From PALSA-612 sp963776375 (lineage in GTDB: Bacteria > Actinomycetota > Thermoleophilia > Gaiellales > Gaiellaceae), in the NCBI GenBank assembly GCA_963776375.1, contig CAVZMF010000001.1, positions 186,001 to 250,000 of the forward strand: 64,000 nt of DNA. The letters are read 5' to 3'. The notes beneath the pieces were generated by a model. The model searched no databases. It was not told the DNA's origin and saw nothing but the letters and a program-made list of their open reading frames with translations. Both the position numbers and the translations under genes were made by a program. How positions within the stretch are numbered: position 1 is the stretch's first letter; each line of letters opens with the position of its first letter. Below are positions 17,881 to 26,622 of this stretch, in pieces.

Positions 17881-19641
17881 ATGGGCCGCGACCCTCGCCG
17901 GATGTTTGCGCGCCGTGAGGTCTGGCGCGCGTGGCAGCTGCAGGATCAAAAATGCAAGCTCTGCGGCCGCGTGATCCCATTCGATCTCATGCACGGGGAT
18001 CACATCGTCCCGTGGAGCCGTGGTGGGACGACCACTTTGGACAACCTCCAAGCGCTGTGCGGGTCCTGCAACCTGCGGAAGGGAAGCCAACCTCAGGAGG
18101 TCGTACCCGCCTTCTTCCCGCCTGATCGCATGACAGCGGGCAGTGGGCAGCTACGACCGTGGCAACTCGAGGCGGTCTCGGTGGTACTGGAGGCGATCGG
18201 ACGCGAGCCGGTTCTGATCGAGGCGTGTCCCGGAGCGGGGAAGACGCACTTCGGCCTCGAGGTTGCGTATCGACTGGCAGCCTTGGGTCAGGTTTCGCGT
18301 GTCCTGATCGTGGTCCCCACGATCGGAATCGCAGATGGCTGGGCGCTCGCCGCGTCTGCATCGTCGCCGGCGACGCCGACACTTCCGTTACGAACCCAGC
18401 GCGACTGGCGTTCCGTTGATCCCATTGGTGAAGGCTGGCTCGGCGCGATCCTCACCTACCACTCGCTTTTCGCCTCGACAGAGATGTTCTTGGCGCACGC
18501 GACTGATCCGGGTCAGCGCACGTTGGTGATCTTCGACGAGGTTCACCACGCTGGTGCTGGCGCAGCCTGGGGACTCTCGGCGCAGGAAGCGTTCGCGACA
18601 GGATCGAGTGCCGTCCTCTCTCTCACCGGCACGCCCTTTCGCACGGATCGGGAGGACATCGTCTTCGTTCCTTCTGAGAGAGGAATAGCGCGTCCCCACT
18701 TCACCTATCGCTACCGCGAGGCGATTCGGGACGGTGCGTGCAGACCCGTTCAGTTCGCCGAAGTTCGGGGTGAGACGACCTACCGCGCAGAGAACGGTCG
18801 GGTGGAGACGGTCACGTTTGACGAGGATTTGCCTCTCGAGGGCGACATGCGGCGAAGACTGCGAACCGCGCTGGAGTGGATCGGCGAGGGTTCGATAGCC
18901 GAGAAGATGCTCGCCGATGCGAACGACTACGTCGTGAGCCTGCGGCGGCGAGGCGACTCCGACGCGGCGGGACTCGTTGTCTGTGTCGATTGCACCCATG
19001 CCTCAGAGGTCGCAGACCACATGGCCGCACGAATCCTTGGTCAACGTCCGGTCGTGGCGTGCTCTCGGCTCTTGAATGAGAACGACCCCGCGCCCGCCAA
19101 CGCCATCCGGCGATTCGCGGCATCTCACGATCCGTGGCTCGTCGCCGTCAACATGGTCTCGGAAGGGATCGACATTCGGCGGCTGCGCGTCGTCGTCTAC
19201 CTCACAAACCGCCTCACCCTGCTGGCGTTTCGGCAGATCATTGGTCGTGTCGTTCGCATTGACTCGACGAATGTCGATGATCATGGCCGCGTGTACATCC
19301 CGGGAGACCCGCGTCTCGTTGCGATGGCTCAACGAGTCACCGCAGACGCCGAACTGCTGCCCGCGCCGATCGTCATTGACATCGACCGGAGACCGGTCAT
19401 TCGCATTGGAAGCACACGGGTTGCCGCGAAGAACGAGTTCGAGGCTCTTCGCAGCGTCGGCGAACAAGGCAGAGTCATCGACAGCGAGGGGCGAGAAGCA
19501 AGCGCCGAGCTGGTTGCCTGTGCGCGCTTGTTCATCGAGATCGAAGGGCTCACGAGCACCGATCCGGAATCGCTCGCGATGGCTGCGTTGGAGTCGGATC
19601 AACTCCGCGCCGCGCTCCTCTCGCTGCGCGGGCGCTTATGA
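17881..19641 (+). CDS. HNH nuclease-SF2 helicase fusion (586 aa)
   Basis: The N-terminal HNH endonuclease domain has Cys25/Cys28 (CKLC), Asp40-His41 (GDHIVPWSRGG), Asn55 and Cys60/Cys63 followed by Asn64 (LCGSCNLRKG), i.e. the zinc-knuckle ββα-Me fold. A DEAD/DEAH-type superfamily 2 helicase follows: LRPWQLEAV (91-99), Walker A CPGAGKT (116-122), DEVHH (219-223), TGTPFR (249-254) and motif VI FRQIIGRVVR (about 450-459). ATG 17881 is used; GTG 17875 or ATG 17902 would also keep the HNH. The stop overlaps the next gene as ATGA. GC is lower than in the surrounding genes. DNA cutting coupled to ATP-driven translocation is the expected activity. A defence role is inference. Confidence 0.85.
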   Translation: MGRDPRRMFARREVWRAWQLQDQKCKLCGRVIPFDLMHGDHIVPWSRGGTTTLDNLQALCGSCNLRKGSQPQEVVPAFFPPDRMTAGSGQLRPWQLEAVSVVLEAIGREPVLIEACPGAGKTHFGLEVAYRLAALGQVSRVLIVVPTIGIADGWALAASASSPATPTLPLRTQRDWRSVDPIGEGWLGAILTYHSLFASTEMFLAHATDPGQRTLVIFDEVHHAGAGAAWGLSAQEAFATGSSAVLSLTGTPFRTDREDIVFVPSERGIARPHFTYRYREAIRDGACRPVQFAEVRGETTYRAENGRVETVTFDEDLPLEGDMRRRLRTALEWIGEGSIAEKMLADANDYVVSLRRRGDSDAAGLVVCVDCTHASEVADHMAARILGQRPVVACSRLLNENDPAPANAIRRFAASHDPWLVAVNMVSEGIDIRRLRVVVYLTNRLTLLAFRQIIGRVVRIDSTNVDDHGRVYIPGDPRLVAMAQRVTADAELLPAPIVIDIDRRPVIRIGSTRVAAKNEFEALRSVGEQGRVIDSEGREASAELVACARLFIEIEGLTSTDPESLAMAALESDQLRAALLSLRGRL

Positions 19642-21182
19642 CAGTCACCGGTGAATCGGCGAACTCAGGCCCTACGCTCGTCCTGATCGGAGGCCCGATG
19701 ACCCTGGAGGATGGCGAGAGGCTCGATTCTCGTCAGCCGGTCGAGGGCGATCCCTGGTCGCGAGTGGCTCGCAGAACCATGGTCAGTTCATTTCTCTGGT
19801 GGATGACGACATCATCGCTGGTGGAGGCGATTCTCGATAGCGCCGGCCCCGACGCCTTCGCGCTCGTCGATGGACCACCCGTGCTTGCGGAGCTTCGACC
19901 TGATGGGAAGGTGCGCCGCCGGCAGCTTCGAAGTGCTCTCACCGGAGGTGTGAGCAAACTCGAAATTGGTGTCTCGGGACCGAAAGGGAGACTGAACCGA
20001 AAATACCAACCACTTGTAGAGAACGCGCCCTTGCCTGGGTACAGAATCGGGATCAACTTCGTGCCTGGCACCCGCTGGCAACTCCTCGAAGGTGCCACGG
20101 GACTCCTCCGCCATGTTCTGCCCGGTATCGCCCCGGCAGTGATCGTTAGCACTGATCCGGTTCCGTTCGGTATGTCCTACGCGTCTTTTGAAGCGACGTA
20201 CCTTCGAGGCGGCGCGACACTCGTCCTTCCCCATAGCGATGGAGAAGAGCGTCACATTCGAGGCGTCCTCGAGTGGGTACGAAACGGACGACCTCCGCGT
20301 GCAGAAGAACGACCCGAGGAAACTGAGGACTGGTGGCGTGACGAACGCGACGAGGACTCGTGGGCTCCGATTCGCGAAGCATCCATTCCCATGGCAGCAG
20401 ACTTCGCAGTGACGGGGCTGTATCGAGATGGCGATTGGCGTGATCCAGCGAATCTCGAAGCCGCACGTGAGTTCGTTCAGACTCGGTTCGATCTGCGGAT
20501 CGGGATTTGGGACCTGGCCGAGAACCCTGCGTTGCGCACGAGCCTCCTCAAACCGACTCCGGTTCGGCCAGCGCCAGTGGAGCCCGCGAGTGTCCCTAAA
20601 GGCTCCACGAGACGAGCCTCCGAGTACGAGGCAGCGCAGTGGGAAGACGAGGAGAGGCACGATGCCTTCTGTCAATCGATGGAGAGGCGTCTCAAAGCAC
20701 TTCAGCCGCTTGGCTGGACAAGCCCCGTCAGACAAGATGCACCAGGAGTTGCGGTGGCAGTCATCGGGTCTATCATCGGGTCTACATCCGACCTATCACT
20801 CCCGCTGACAGAGCCGGTTCGTCTTGAGGGTGAGACTATTCCGCTGGCCTGGTTGGAACTCACAATCAATAAGCGAACGACCCGTGTATCCGTCGAGGTG
20901 GCCATCTGGGCCTACTACAAGGTAGTACGCCCTTACCTCGACTCCAGCCGCGAGCTCCTGTCGGCGATCGCCAAACCAGGAAAGTGCGATCTCCGCTCGG
21001 GTCGCCCTGTTCTCTGGGAGGCGAGGGGAGGCTGGGGCGATGAAGTCGACTGGCCGAGCCGAATCGCAGAGCTCGGTGAGAGGACGCGTGCGTGGCTCCA
21101 AGCGCTTGAAGACCTCCCGCGCGTGCTGCTCTCCGAGCATATGGAGTCTCCGATCACGACCCCGCGGCGATCGACGCATTGA
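19638..21182 (+). CDS. unknown partner of the HNH-helicase (514 aa)
   Basis: Translationally coupled to the helicase gene (ATGA overlap at 19638-19641), so the two should be made together. No family is recognised. The N-terminal 130 residues look alpha/beta (SSLVEAILDSAGPDAFALVD). The central part (GATGLLRHVLPGIAPAVIVS, then GATLVLPHSDGEERHIRG) could be a nucleotide- or DNA-binding core. A charged linker occupies about residues 215-240. The C-terminal 120 residues (INKRTTRVSVEVAIWAYYKV then YLDSSRELLSAIAK) vaguely recall DUF4268-type domains, which is weak. No membrane segment or signal peptide. Low GC for this genome. Confidence 0.6.
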   Translation: MTVTGESANSGPTLVLIGGPMTLEDGERLDSRQPVEGDPWSRVARRTMVSSFLWWMTTSSLVEAILDSAGPDAFALVDGPPVLAELRPDGKVRRRQLRSALTGGVSKLEIGVSGPKGRLNRKYQPLVENAPLPGYRIGINFVPGTRWQLLEGATGLLRHVLPGIAPAVIVSTDPVPFGMSYASFEATYLRGGATLVLPHSDGEERHIRGVLEWVRNGRPPRAEERPEETEDWWRDERDEDSWAPIREASIPMAADFAVTGLYRDGDWRDPANLEAAREFVQTRFDLRIGIWDLAENPALRTSLLKPTPVRPAPVEPASVPKGSTRRASEYEAAQWEDEERHDAFCQSMERRLKALQPLGWTSPVRQDAPGVAVAVIGSIIGSTSDLSLPLTEPVRLEGETIPLAWLELTINKRTTRVSVEVAIWAYYKVVRPYLDSSRELLSAIAKPGKCDLRSGRPVLWEARGGWGDEVDWPSRIAELGERTRAWLQALEDLPRVLLSEHMESPITTPRRSTH

Positions 21183-21221
21183 CCCGGCCAGCCGGCCAGG
21201 CCGGCCGGCGGCCGGCGGTCA

Positions 21222-21375
21222 GGGAGTCCCGGCGGTCGGGACCGGGAGTCCCGCGCGTCGGACCGGGTTCAGGGGGGAGGGTCCGTTCGAGGGAGTCCCG
21301 CGTGGCGGACGGGCTTCGAAAGGGAGTCCCGCGCGTCGGACGAGGTTCGGGGGGCCCGGGCGGGAGTCCCGGGCG
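21222..21375 (+). repeat. family-1 repeat cluster (five GGGAGTCCC starts)
   Basis: GGGAGTCCC occurs at 21222, 21244, 21291, 21322 and 21362. Only the second and third units are close to full length. The cluster begins 40 bp after the stop of the helicase partner gene. Confidence 0.85.
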
Positions 21376-21384
21376 GCGTCCCCG

Positions 21385-21609
21385 GCGCTGGACTATTGCG
21401 CGCTGCTCGCTGTCGAGAGGTCTGATCGGTTTGAGCCGGCGGCGTGCTGGTGGTTGAGCGTCCTGTTATCGGAGTGCGGGTCGTTGACGCTCGATGACGT
21501 GCAGTTGGCAGCGGCGTGTCTGGGGAGCCTGCCCGGTGGCGACGCCGAATGCGATTCGAGAGACGCTTCGCCTCCTGGTGAAGGGGAAGCACAGGCTGCG
21601 AGGGCAGTG
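21385..21609 (+). pseudogene. degenerate small ORF
   Basis: The frame reading RFEPAACWWLSVLLSECGSL then TLDDVQLAAACLGSLPGGDA shifts near 21540 to NAIRETLRLLVKGKHRLRGQ and a stop at 21609. Both halves look protein-like, suggesting one small broken gene. No family recognised. Confidence 0.35.
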
Positions 21610-21682
21610 AGCAGGTCGTCCTGGGTCAGCCGACACGCGGTCGAAGTTGGCCGCGCCGAGTTGTTTTGGCTACAACGATGGG

Positions 21683-22093
21683 GTGCTGCCACTCGCGGCA
21701 GGTCTGACGCTCTTCTTTGTCTTGCCTCACCCGTGGAACTGGGTCGGACTCGCCGCTGGCTTGCTCTGGGAGATCGCGGGCAACGTCTACGGCCTGCGGT
21801 GGTCGCAGCGGGCCGCGCCGCTCGTGGGAACCAGCACCTTAGTTGGCGTGGGCGCCACTGTCGTAGTCGCCTGCGCCCCCCAGGGTCGGGTCAAGATCGG
21901 TGGAGAGACCTGGCAGGCGCGCTCTAGGATCGTTGTCGAGCCGGGCCAGCATGTGCGCGTTCGCTCGGTCGAAGGGCTCACGCTGCACGTCGAACCGAGA
22001 AAGCCTGCAGGAGTGACGCCGCTTGCGGCCGATGAACCATCCGCGTCGATGCGTTCTGCCGGCTCGCAAGGCAACTGGCTTTGGCTGCTTTGA
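21683..22093 (+). CDS. NfeD-like membrane protein (about 136 aa)
   Basis: Two hydrophobic N-terminal segments (LPLAAGLTLFFVLPHPWNWV, then GLAAGLLWEIAGNVYGL) are followed by the C-terminal OB-fold of NfeD proteins (GVGATVVVACAPQGRVKIGG, ETWQARSR, VEGLTLHVEP). NfeD proteins assist membrane proteases or stomatin/flotillin-like proteins. The start is uncertain: GTG 21683 keeps the membrane part and avoids a cysteine-rich leader. The C-terminal 30 residues look unrelated. A paralogue lies at 33075-33407, also next to family-1 repeats. Confidence 0.7.
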   Translation: MLPLAAGLTLFFVLPHPWNWVGLAAGLLWEIAGNVYGLRWSQRAAPLVGTSTLVGVGATVVVACAPQGRVKIGGETWQARSRIVVEPGQHVRVRSVEGLTLHVEPRKPAGVTPLAADEPSASMRSAGSQGNWLWLL

Positions 22094-22101
22094 AGCGCGG
22101 C

Positions 22102-23355
22102 TTACTCTTCGAAGCGGCGGAGTACGAGGGTTGAGTTGTGTCCGCCGAAGCCGAACGAGTTGGAGACGGCGACTCGTACGTCAGCCTGTCGTGGCTGGTT
22201 GGGGATGTAGTCGAGGTCGCAGTCGGGGTCGTTTTGCTGCTGGTTGATCGTTGGGGGCAGCGACCTGGTGCGGATCGCCAGCGCGCAGAAGATCGCTTCC
22301 ACAGCACCGGAGGCGCCGAGGCAATGACCGGTGGCGCCCTTGGTCGAGGAGATGGGGATCCTCCGGGCCAAGTCGGTTCCAAGTGCGGTCTTGATCACGT
22401 GCGTCTCGCTCGCATCGCCGAGCGGGGTCGAGGTCCCGTGCGCATTGATGTAGTCGATCTCGTCGGGTGCGACGCCGGCGTCTTGGAGCGCCATTCGCAT
22501 CGCACGGGCTGGGTTCTCGCCCGTCGGGTCAGGCTCGGTGATGTGCTGGGCGTCCGAAGACACACCGTACCCAGCCACCTCGGCGTAGACGCTGGCGCCA
22601 CGACGCTTCGCGTGCTCCAACTCCTCGAGCACGAGCACGGCACCCGCCTCACCGATCACGAAGCCGTCGCGGTCGGCGTCGAACGGCCGACTCGCCTGCT
22701 GCGGCGCATCGTTTCGCCGTGACAGCGCGCGCATGGCCGCGAACCCCGCCACCCCCAAGGGAGTGATCGGTGCCTCGCCGCCGCCAGCCAACATCACATC
22801 CGCGCGGCCGAGACGGATCGCGTCCAAGCCCTCACCGATGGCCATGTTGCCCGCCGCGCAGGCGGTGCACTGTGAGCCAAGCGGCCCCCGCGCCCCCAAC
22901 TGCATCGACACCGAAGCCGCGCCCATGTTCGGCATCAGCGCCGGGATCGAGAACGGGTTGACCCGCTCCCACCCACGCTCAGCAAGCGTGTCGCAGATCC
23001 CCCCGAAGGAATCCAAGCCACCCATGCCCGTCCCCACAGACACGCCGACCCGGTCAGGCTCCTCGGCGACCTCCAAATCGGAATCAGCCACAGCCTGGAC
23101 GGCAGCGGCCACAACCAACTGCCCGAAACGATCCATCCGCCTTGCCCGCCGTCGCTCCATCCACTCGCCCGGCTCGAACCCCTTAACCTCACACGCGAAC
23201 CTGACCGTGTGACCAGACGTGTCGAACGCAGTAATCGGCGCCGCCGCCGACTTCCCCTCCAACAACGCCTCCCAACTCGAACGAACATCGTTCCCCAACG
23301 GCGTCACCGCACCGACACCCGTAACCACCACCCTCCGCCCCGCGCTGACTCCCAT
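22102..23355 (-). CDS. fabF: 3-oxoacyl-ACP synthase II (FabF)
   Basis: Condensing enzyme that elongates acyl-ACP with malonyl-ACP in fatty-acid synthesis. The thiolase-fold motifs are present: start MGVSAGRRVVVTGVGAVTPL, active-site Cys166 in TACAAGN, His in NAHGTSTPLGD, His in STKGATGHCLGASG and the C-terminal SNSFGFGGHN. The length of 417 aa is normal. ATG 23355 was chosen over upstream in-frame starts because family homology begins there. It is convergent with the NfeD-like gene and not next to other fab genes, so it may be a second or specialised copy. Confidence 0.92.
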   Translation of the reverse strand: MGVSAGRRVVVTGVGAVTPLGNDVRSSWEALLEGKSAAAPITAFDTSGHTVRFACEVKGFEPGEWMERRRARRMDRFGQLVVAAAVQAVADSDLEVAEEPDRVGVSVGTGMGGLDSFGGICDTLAERGWERVNPFSIPALMPNMGAASVSMQLGARGPLGSQCTACAAGNMAIGEGLDAIRLGRADVMLAGGGEAPITPLGVAGFAAMRALSRRNDAPQQASRPFDADRDGFVIGEAGAVLVLEELEHAKRRGASVYAEVAGYGVSSDAQHITEPDPTGENPARAMRMALQDAGVAPDEIDYINAHGTSTPLGDASETHVIKTALGTDLARRIPISSTKGATGHCLGASGAVEAIFCALAIRTRSLPPTINQQQNDPDCDLDYIPNQPRQADVRVAVSNSFGFGGHNSTLVLRRFEE

Positions 23356-23699
23356 CAGCCCCCCACGACTCAACACACCGGTAAGGCGAGAAGCAACCCG
23401 CCACAAGAAGCACAAGCCTACTCAGACTAGGCCCGCAAGTTCATAAAGTCAGCGACCCAGAAGCGGCCGATACGCTGATGCCGATGGGCGTCCCGCAGGG
23501 CAGTTGCGCCGGGACAGGGAGTGCGCCGGTCGCGACGAGCATCAGCCTTGACAGCGCCGGCCGGGAGACAGGCGCCTGCCACGCGTGCGGTGGCCGTTTC
23601 CGTCTCGGCGCTGACGGCCGACTGCCCAACCACGCTCCAGCGCCAAACCACCAACGCTAGTCAGGTAACGCGCGCATCTTCGCCCGCCCGACGGTGCTC

Positions 23700-23766
23700 G
23701 ATTCACCCAACCCCCCGCAGGTACGACTCGGTTGTGCTGACGTTCGTGTGCCCGAGCAGGGCGAGT
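23700..23766 (-). pseudogene. tyrosine recombinase C-terminal fragment
   Basis: The minus frame ends SPLALLGHTNVSTTESYL then RGVG and stop. The pattern LGHxxxxTTxxYL is the C-terminal motif of tyrosine integrases, including the catalytic Tyr. Sequence upstream in the same frame is not integrase-like, so only the tail survives. The remaining 23356-24036 interval holds no convincing gene. Confidence 0.6.
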
Positions 23767-24036
23767 GGAGAGCCCTGGAAGCGTGTCTCCCCTGTCCACG
23801 GCCGACCGGTCGAAAAGGTCGAGGCCAAGACCGAGAGGTCGAAAAAGTTGTCGCTTGATCGGCTCCGAACGCTCCGCGCCAGACTTCTGGCCGAGCAGCC
23901 GGAACTTGCTCGGCTCACGCTCGTGGAGTAGCCCTTCTCCTCCGAGACAGGGTGGTGGGCGATGGGACTCACGAAGTTCAGGAGTAGCGCGCCGGGGCGG
24001 AGACAAGGTGCCTGCTACCTTGGCTGGAGAGATCGT

Positions 24037-25986
24037 GTGAATCGTTCCTTCCGTACTGCTCTATTCCCTCTTATCGTCATCGTGCTGCTCGTGTATCTGG
24101 CGAGCCAGACGCTGATCCCGCACAAGTCGACGACCGCGAAGAAGACGTATTCCGATGTGATCGCGCAGGTCGAGGCCGGTCAGGTGCAGTCGGCGGTTTT
24201 TGATCCGGGGAAGCGTTCGATCAGTGTCGTGCTCAAGGACGGCACCAAGGAGTCCGTTAACTATCCGAGCGATCAGTCGGCGCTCCAGTTTCAGAACAAG
24301 CTCCAGGCCCACAACGTTGCCTTCGATTCGAAGGGTGTCGGCGGCTCGTCGTGGTGGGGGCTCCTTGTCTCGCTGCTGCCGTTCGTGCTGCTGATCGGGT
24401 TCTGGATCTTCCTGATGAACCGAATGCAGGGTGGCGGCTCGAAGGTGATGAGCTTCGGCAAGAGCCGCGCCAAGCGGATGGCGCCCGATTCCCCGAAGAT
24501 CGGTTTCAAGGATGTGGCTGGGGTGGACGAGGCGGTGGAGGAGTTGCAGGAGATCAAGGAGTTCCTCGAGAACCCGAAGAAGTTCCTGGCGTTGGGCGCG
24601 CGGATCCCGAAGGGCGTGCTGCTGTATGGCCCGCCTGGCACTGGTAAGACGCTGCTGGCGCGCGCGGTCGCCGGCGAGGCGGGGGTGCCGTTCTTCTCGA
24701 TCTCGGGCTCCGACTTCGTCGAGATGTTCGTGGGTGTCGGCGCCTCGCGTGTGCGTGATTTGTTCGAGCAGGCCAAGCAGGCGGCGCCGTGCATTGTGTT
24801 CGTCGATGAGATCGACGCTGTCGGTCGGCATCGTGGTGCGGGGTTGGGTGGTGGTAATGACGAGCGTGAGCAGACGCTGAACCAGCTGCTCGTGGAGATG
24901 GACGGGTTCGAGCTCAAAGACAACGTGATCCTGATCGCGGCGACGAACCGCCCCGACATCTTGGATCCGGCGCTGCTGCGCCCGGGCCGGTTCGATCGGC
25001 AGATCGTGGTTGACCGGCCCGATCGCGTTGGCCGTCGCAAGATCCTCGAGGTGCACACGAAGGGTAAGCCGTTGGCGCGGGAGATCGAGCTGGACACGCT
25101 CGCTGCCGGCACGCCGGGGTTCACGGGCGCAGATCTGGCCAACCTGGTGAACGAGGCTGCGCTGCTGGCGGCGCGCCGTGGCAAGAAGTTGATCGATCAG
25201 GAGGAGTTGGAGGAGGGGATCATGCGTGTGATCGCCGGTCCGGAGAAGAAGACCAGGTTGTTGTCGGAGGCCGAGCGCAAGATCACCGCCTACCACGAGA
25301 TGGGCCATGCTCTTGTCGGCCATTACCTCGAGCACACCGACGAGATCCACAAGGTCTCGATCATCAGCCGCGGCCAGGCGCTCGGCTACACGATCTCGCT
25401 TCCTCGCGAGGACCGGTATCTGACGACGAAGGCGACCCTGATGTCGCAGATGGCGATGATGCTGGGCGGTCGGGCGGCGGAGGAGCTCGTCTTCTCCGAG
25501 GTGACGACCGGCGCTGCCAATGACATCGAGAAGGTGACCTCGACCTCGAAGCAGATGATCATGCGCTACGGGATGAGCGAGAAGCTCGGCCCGCGCCTGC
25601 TTGGCCGCAATCACGACATGCCGTTCCTCGGCCGCGAGATGTCCGCCCAGCCGGACTACTCGGAGGAGATGGCGCGCGAGATCGACGACGAGGTTCGGCG
25701 CGTGATCGAGGAGGCGCACGAGACGGCGCTCCAGGTGCTGCGCGAGCACACGAAGGAGCTGCACCAGCTCTCGGGCATCCTCATCGAGCGCGAAACGATC
25801 GACAAGGACCAGTTCGAGCGGCTGCTCGCCGGCGAGGCCGAGGAGAACGTCTTCGCCGAGGAAACACCCCCGCCCGTCTCCGAGAAACCCGCCGAGCGCA
25901 AGAAGCGCCAGCTACCCCAGCCGAAGCCGTTCCCGCTCCCGGGCGTCACAATGCAGCCCCCGCCGCCTGAGCCCTCACAGCCCTAG
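24037..25986 (+). CDS. ftsH: ATP-dependent zinc metalloprotease FtsH (649 aa)
   Basis: Membrane-bound AAA+ protease that degrades misfolded and regulatory membrane proteins. It has transmembrane helix 1 (FRTALFPLIVIVLLVYLAS, residues 5-23), a periplasmic segment and transmembrane helix 2 (LLVSLLPFVLLIGFWIFLM). The AAA module carries Walker A GPPGTGKT, Walker B CIVFVDEIDAVG and SRH ATNRPDILDPALLRPGRFDR. The protease motif is HEMGH (Met where Ala is usual). The Pro-rich C-terminal tail is typical of actinobacteria. GTG 24037 follows GGAGAG. Long antisense frames here are shadows. Confidence 0.95.
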   Translation: MNRSFRTALFPLIVIVLLVYLASQTLIPHKSTTAKKTYSDVIAQVEAGQVQSAVFDPGKRSISVVLKDGTKESVNYPSDQSALQFQNKLQAHNVAFDSKGVGGSSWWGLLVSLLPFVLLIGFWIFLMNRMQGGGSKVMSFGKSRAKRMAPDSPKIGFKDVAGVDEAVEELQEIKEFLENPKKFLALGARIPKGVLLYGPPGTGKTLLARAVAGEAGVPFFSISGSDFVEMFVGVGASRVRDLFEQAKQAAPCIVFVDEIDAVGRHRGAGLGGGNDEREQTLNQLLVEMDGFELKDNVILIAATNRPDILDPALLRPGRFDRQIVVDRPDRVGRRKILEVHTKGKPLAREIELDTLAAGTPGFTGADLANLVNEAALLAARRGKKLIDQEELEEGIMRVIAGPEKKTRLLSEAERKITAYHEMGHALVGHYLEHTDEIHKVSIISRGQALGYTISLPREDRYLTTKATLMSQMAMMLGGRAAEELVFSEVTTGAANDIEKVTSTSKQMIMRYGMSEKLGPRLLGRNHDMPFLGREMSAQPDYSEEMAREIDDEVRRVIEEAHETALQVLREHTKELHQLSGILIERETIDKDQFERLLAGEAEENVFAEETPPPVSEKPAERKKRQLPQPKPFPLPGVTMQPPPPEPSQP

Positions 25987-26149
25987 CCCTCCTCCATCGT
26001 CGGCGTGATCCGCCCGCGTGAAGCGAGTCCTCCGCGGCCAAACCGTTGCGCAGAAACTGTTGTGCGCGCAGGTTGAGGCGAAGGACTGGAAGCAGAACCC
26101 CTCCACCCCGCCGAGCGCGAGGCGTTCGAGCCCTATTTCGGCAGCCGAC
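25987..26149. other. possible decayed gene tail before repeats
   Basis: The plus strand reads RGQTVAQKLLCAQVEAKDWK in one frame and, after a shift near 26095, LHPAEREAFEPYFGSRR, running into the family-1 repeat at 26150. It may be the end of a lost gene. No start or family is visible. Confidence 0.3.
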
Positions 26150-26530
26150 GGGTAGCCCTCCCCCCTGAAGCCCGTCCGCCACGCGGGACTCCCTCGAACC
26201 CGGCACACGGCGAGCCCCAGCTTCCTCGACTGGGGCTGGGGAGTCCCGCGCTCCGGACCGGGCTCAGGGGGGAGGGCCATTGCCCTTCGTCCGCTCCGCT
26301 GGGGAGTCCCGCGCGACGGACGAGGCCCGCTGGGGAGTCCCGCGCGACGGACGAGCTTCAGGGGGGAGGGCTACCCGGCCTGGCCCTCGGAAAACCCGAC
26401 AAACTCGACGTAACACCAACGCCCCGCCTGCCGCTCGTCAGCCCGCTGGGCTCGGTCAGGGAGTCCCGTGCGCCAGACTAACTGTGGGAGTCCCACCGCC
26501 GGATCCCGACCCGGAGGGGAGGGCTACTCG
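26150..26530. repeat. family-1 repeat cluster, both orientations
   Basis: Minus unit at 26150-26193, then plus units starting at 26239, 26302, 26333 (full, with the AAAACCCGACAAACTCGACG tail to about 26414), 26459 and 26486 (to about 26530). The opposed orientation of the first two units makes a large inverted repeat. Confidence 0.85.
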
Positions 26531-26622
26531 ACCAGCCGAAGCTCGGGGTATCTATCGAGCAGTCACCCGGTAGATCAGCCCTAGGCGAGCTGGGCCAGGA
26601 ATGACCCCTGAGCGCCGATCTC

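Noticed and set aside
17881..18090. HNH domain as part of a group II intron or homing endonuclease
   Set aside because: It is in one frame with a complete SF2 helicase, with no reverse transcriptase, maturase or intron-like RNA around it.
21040..21927. 295-aa plus ORF through the repeat cluster at 21.2 kb
   Set aside because: Most of it translates the family-1 repeats into Gly/Arg/Ser-rich sequence; only a small part (21385-21540) looks like a protein.
24061..25764. 567-aa minus-strand ORF opposite ftsH
   Set aside because: Mirror frame of a highly conserved gene with His/Arg/Leu-rich composition and no family features.
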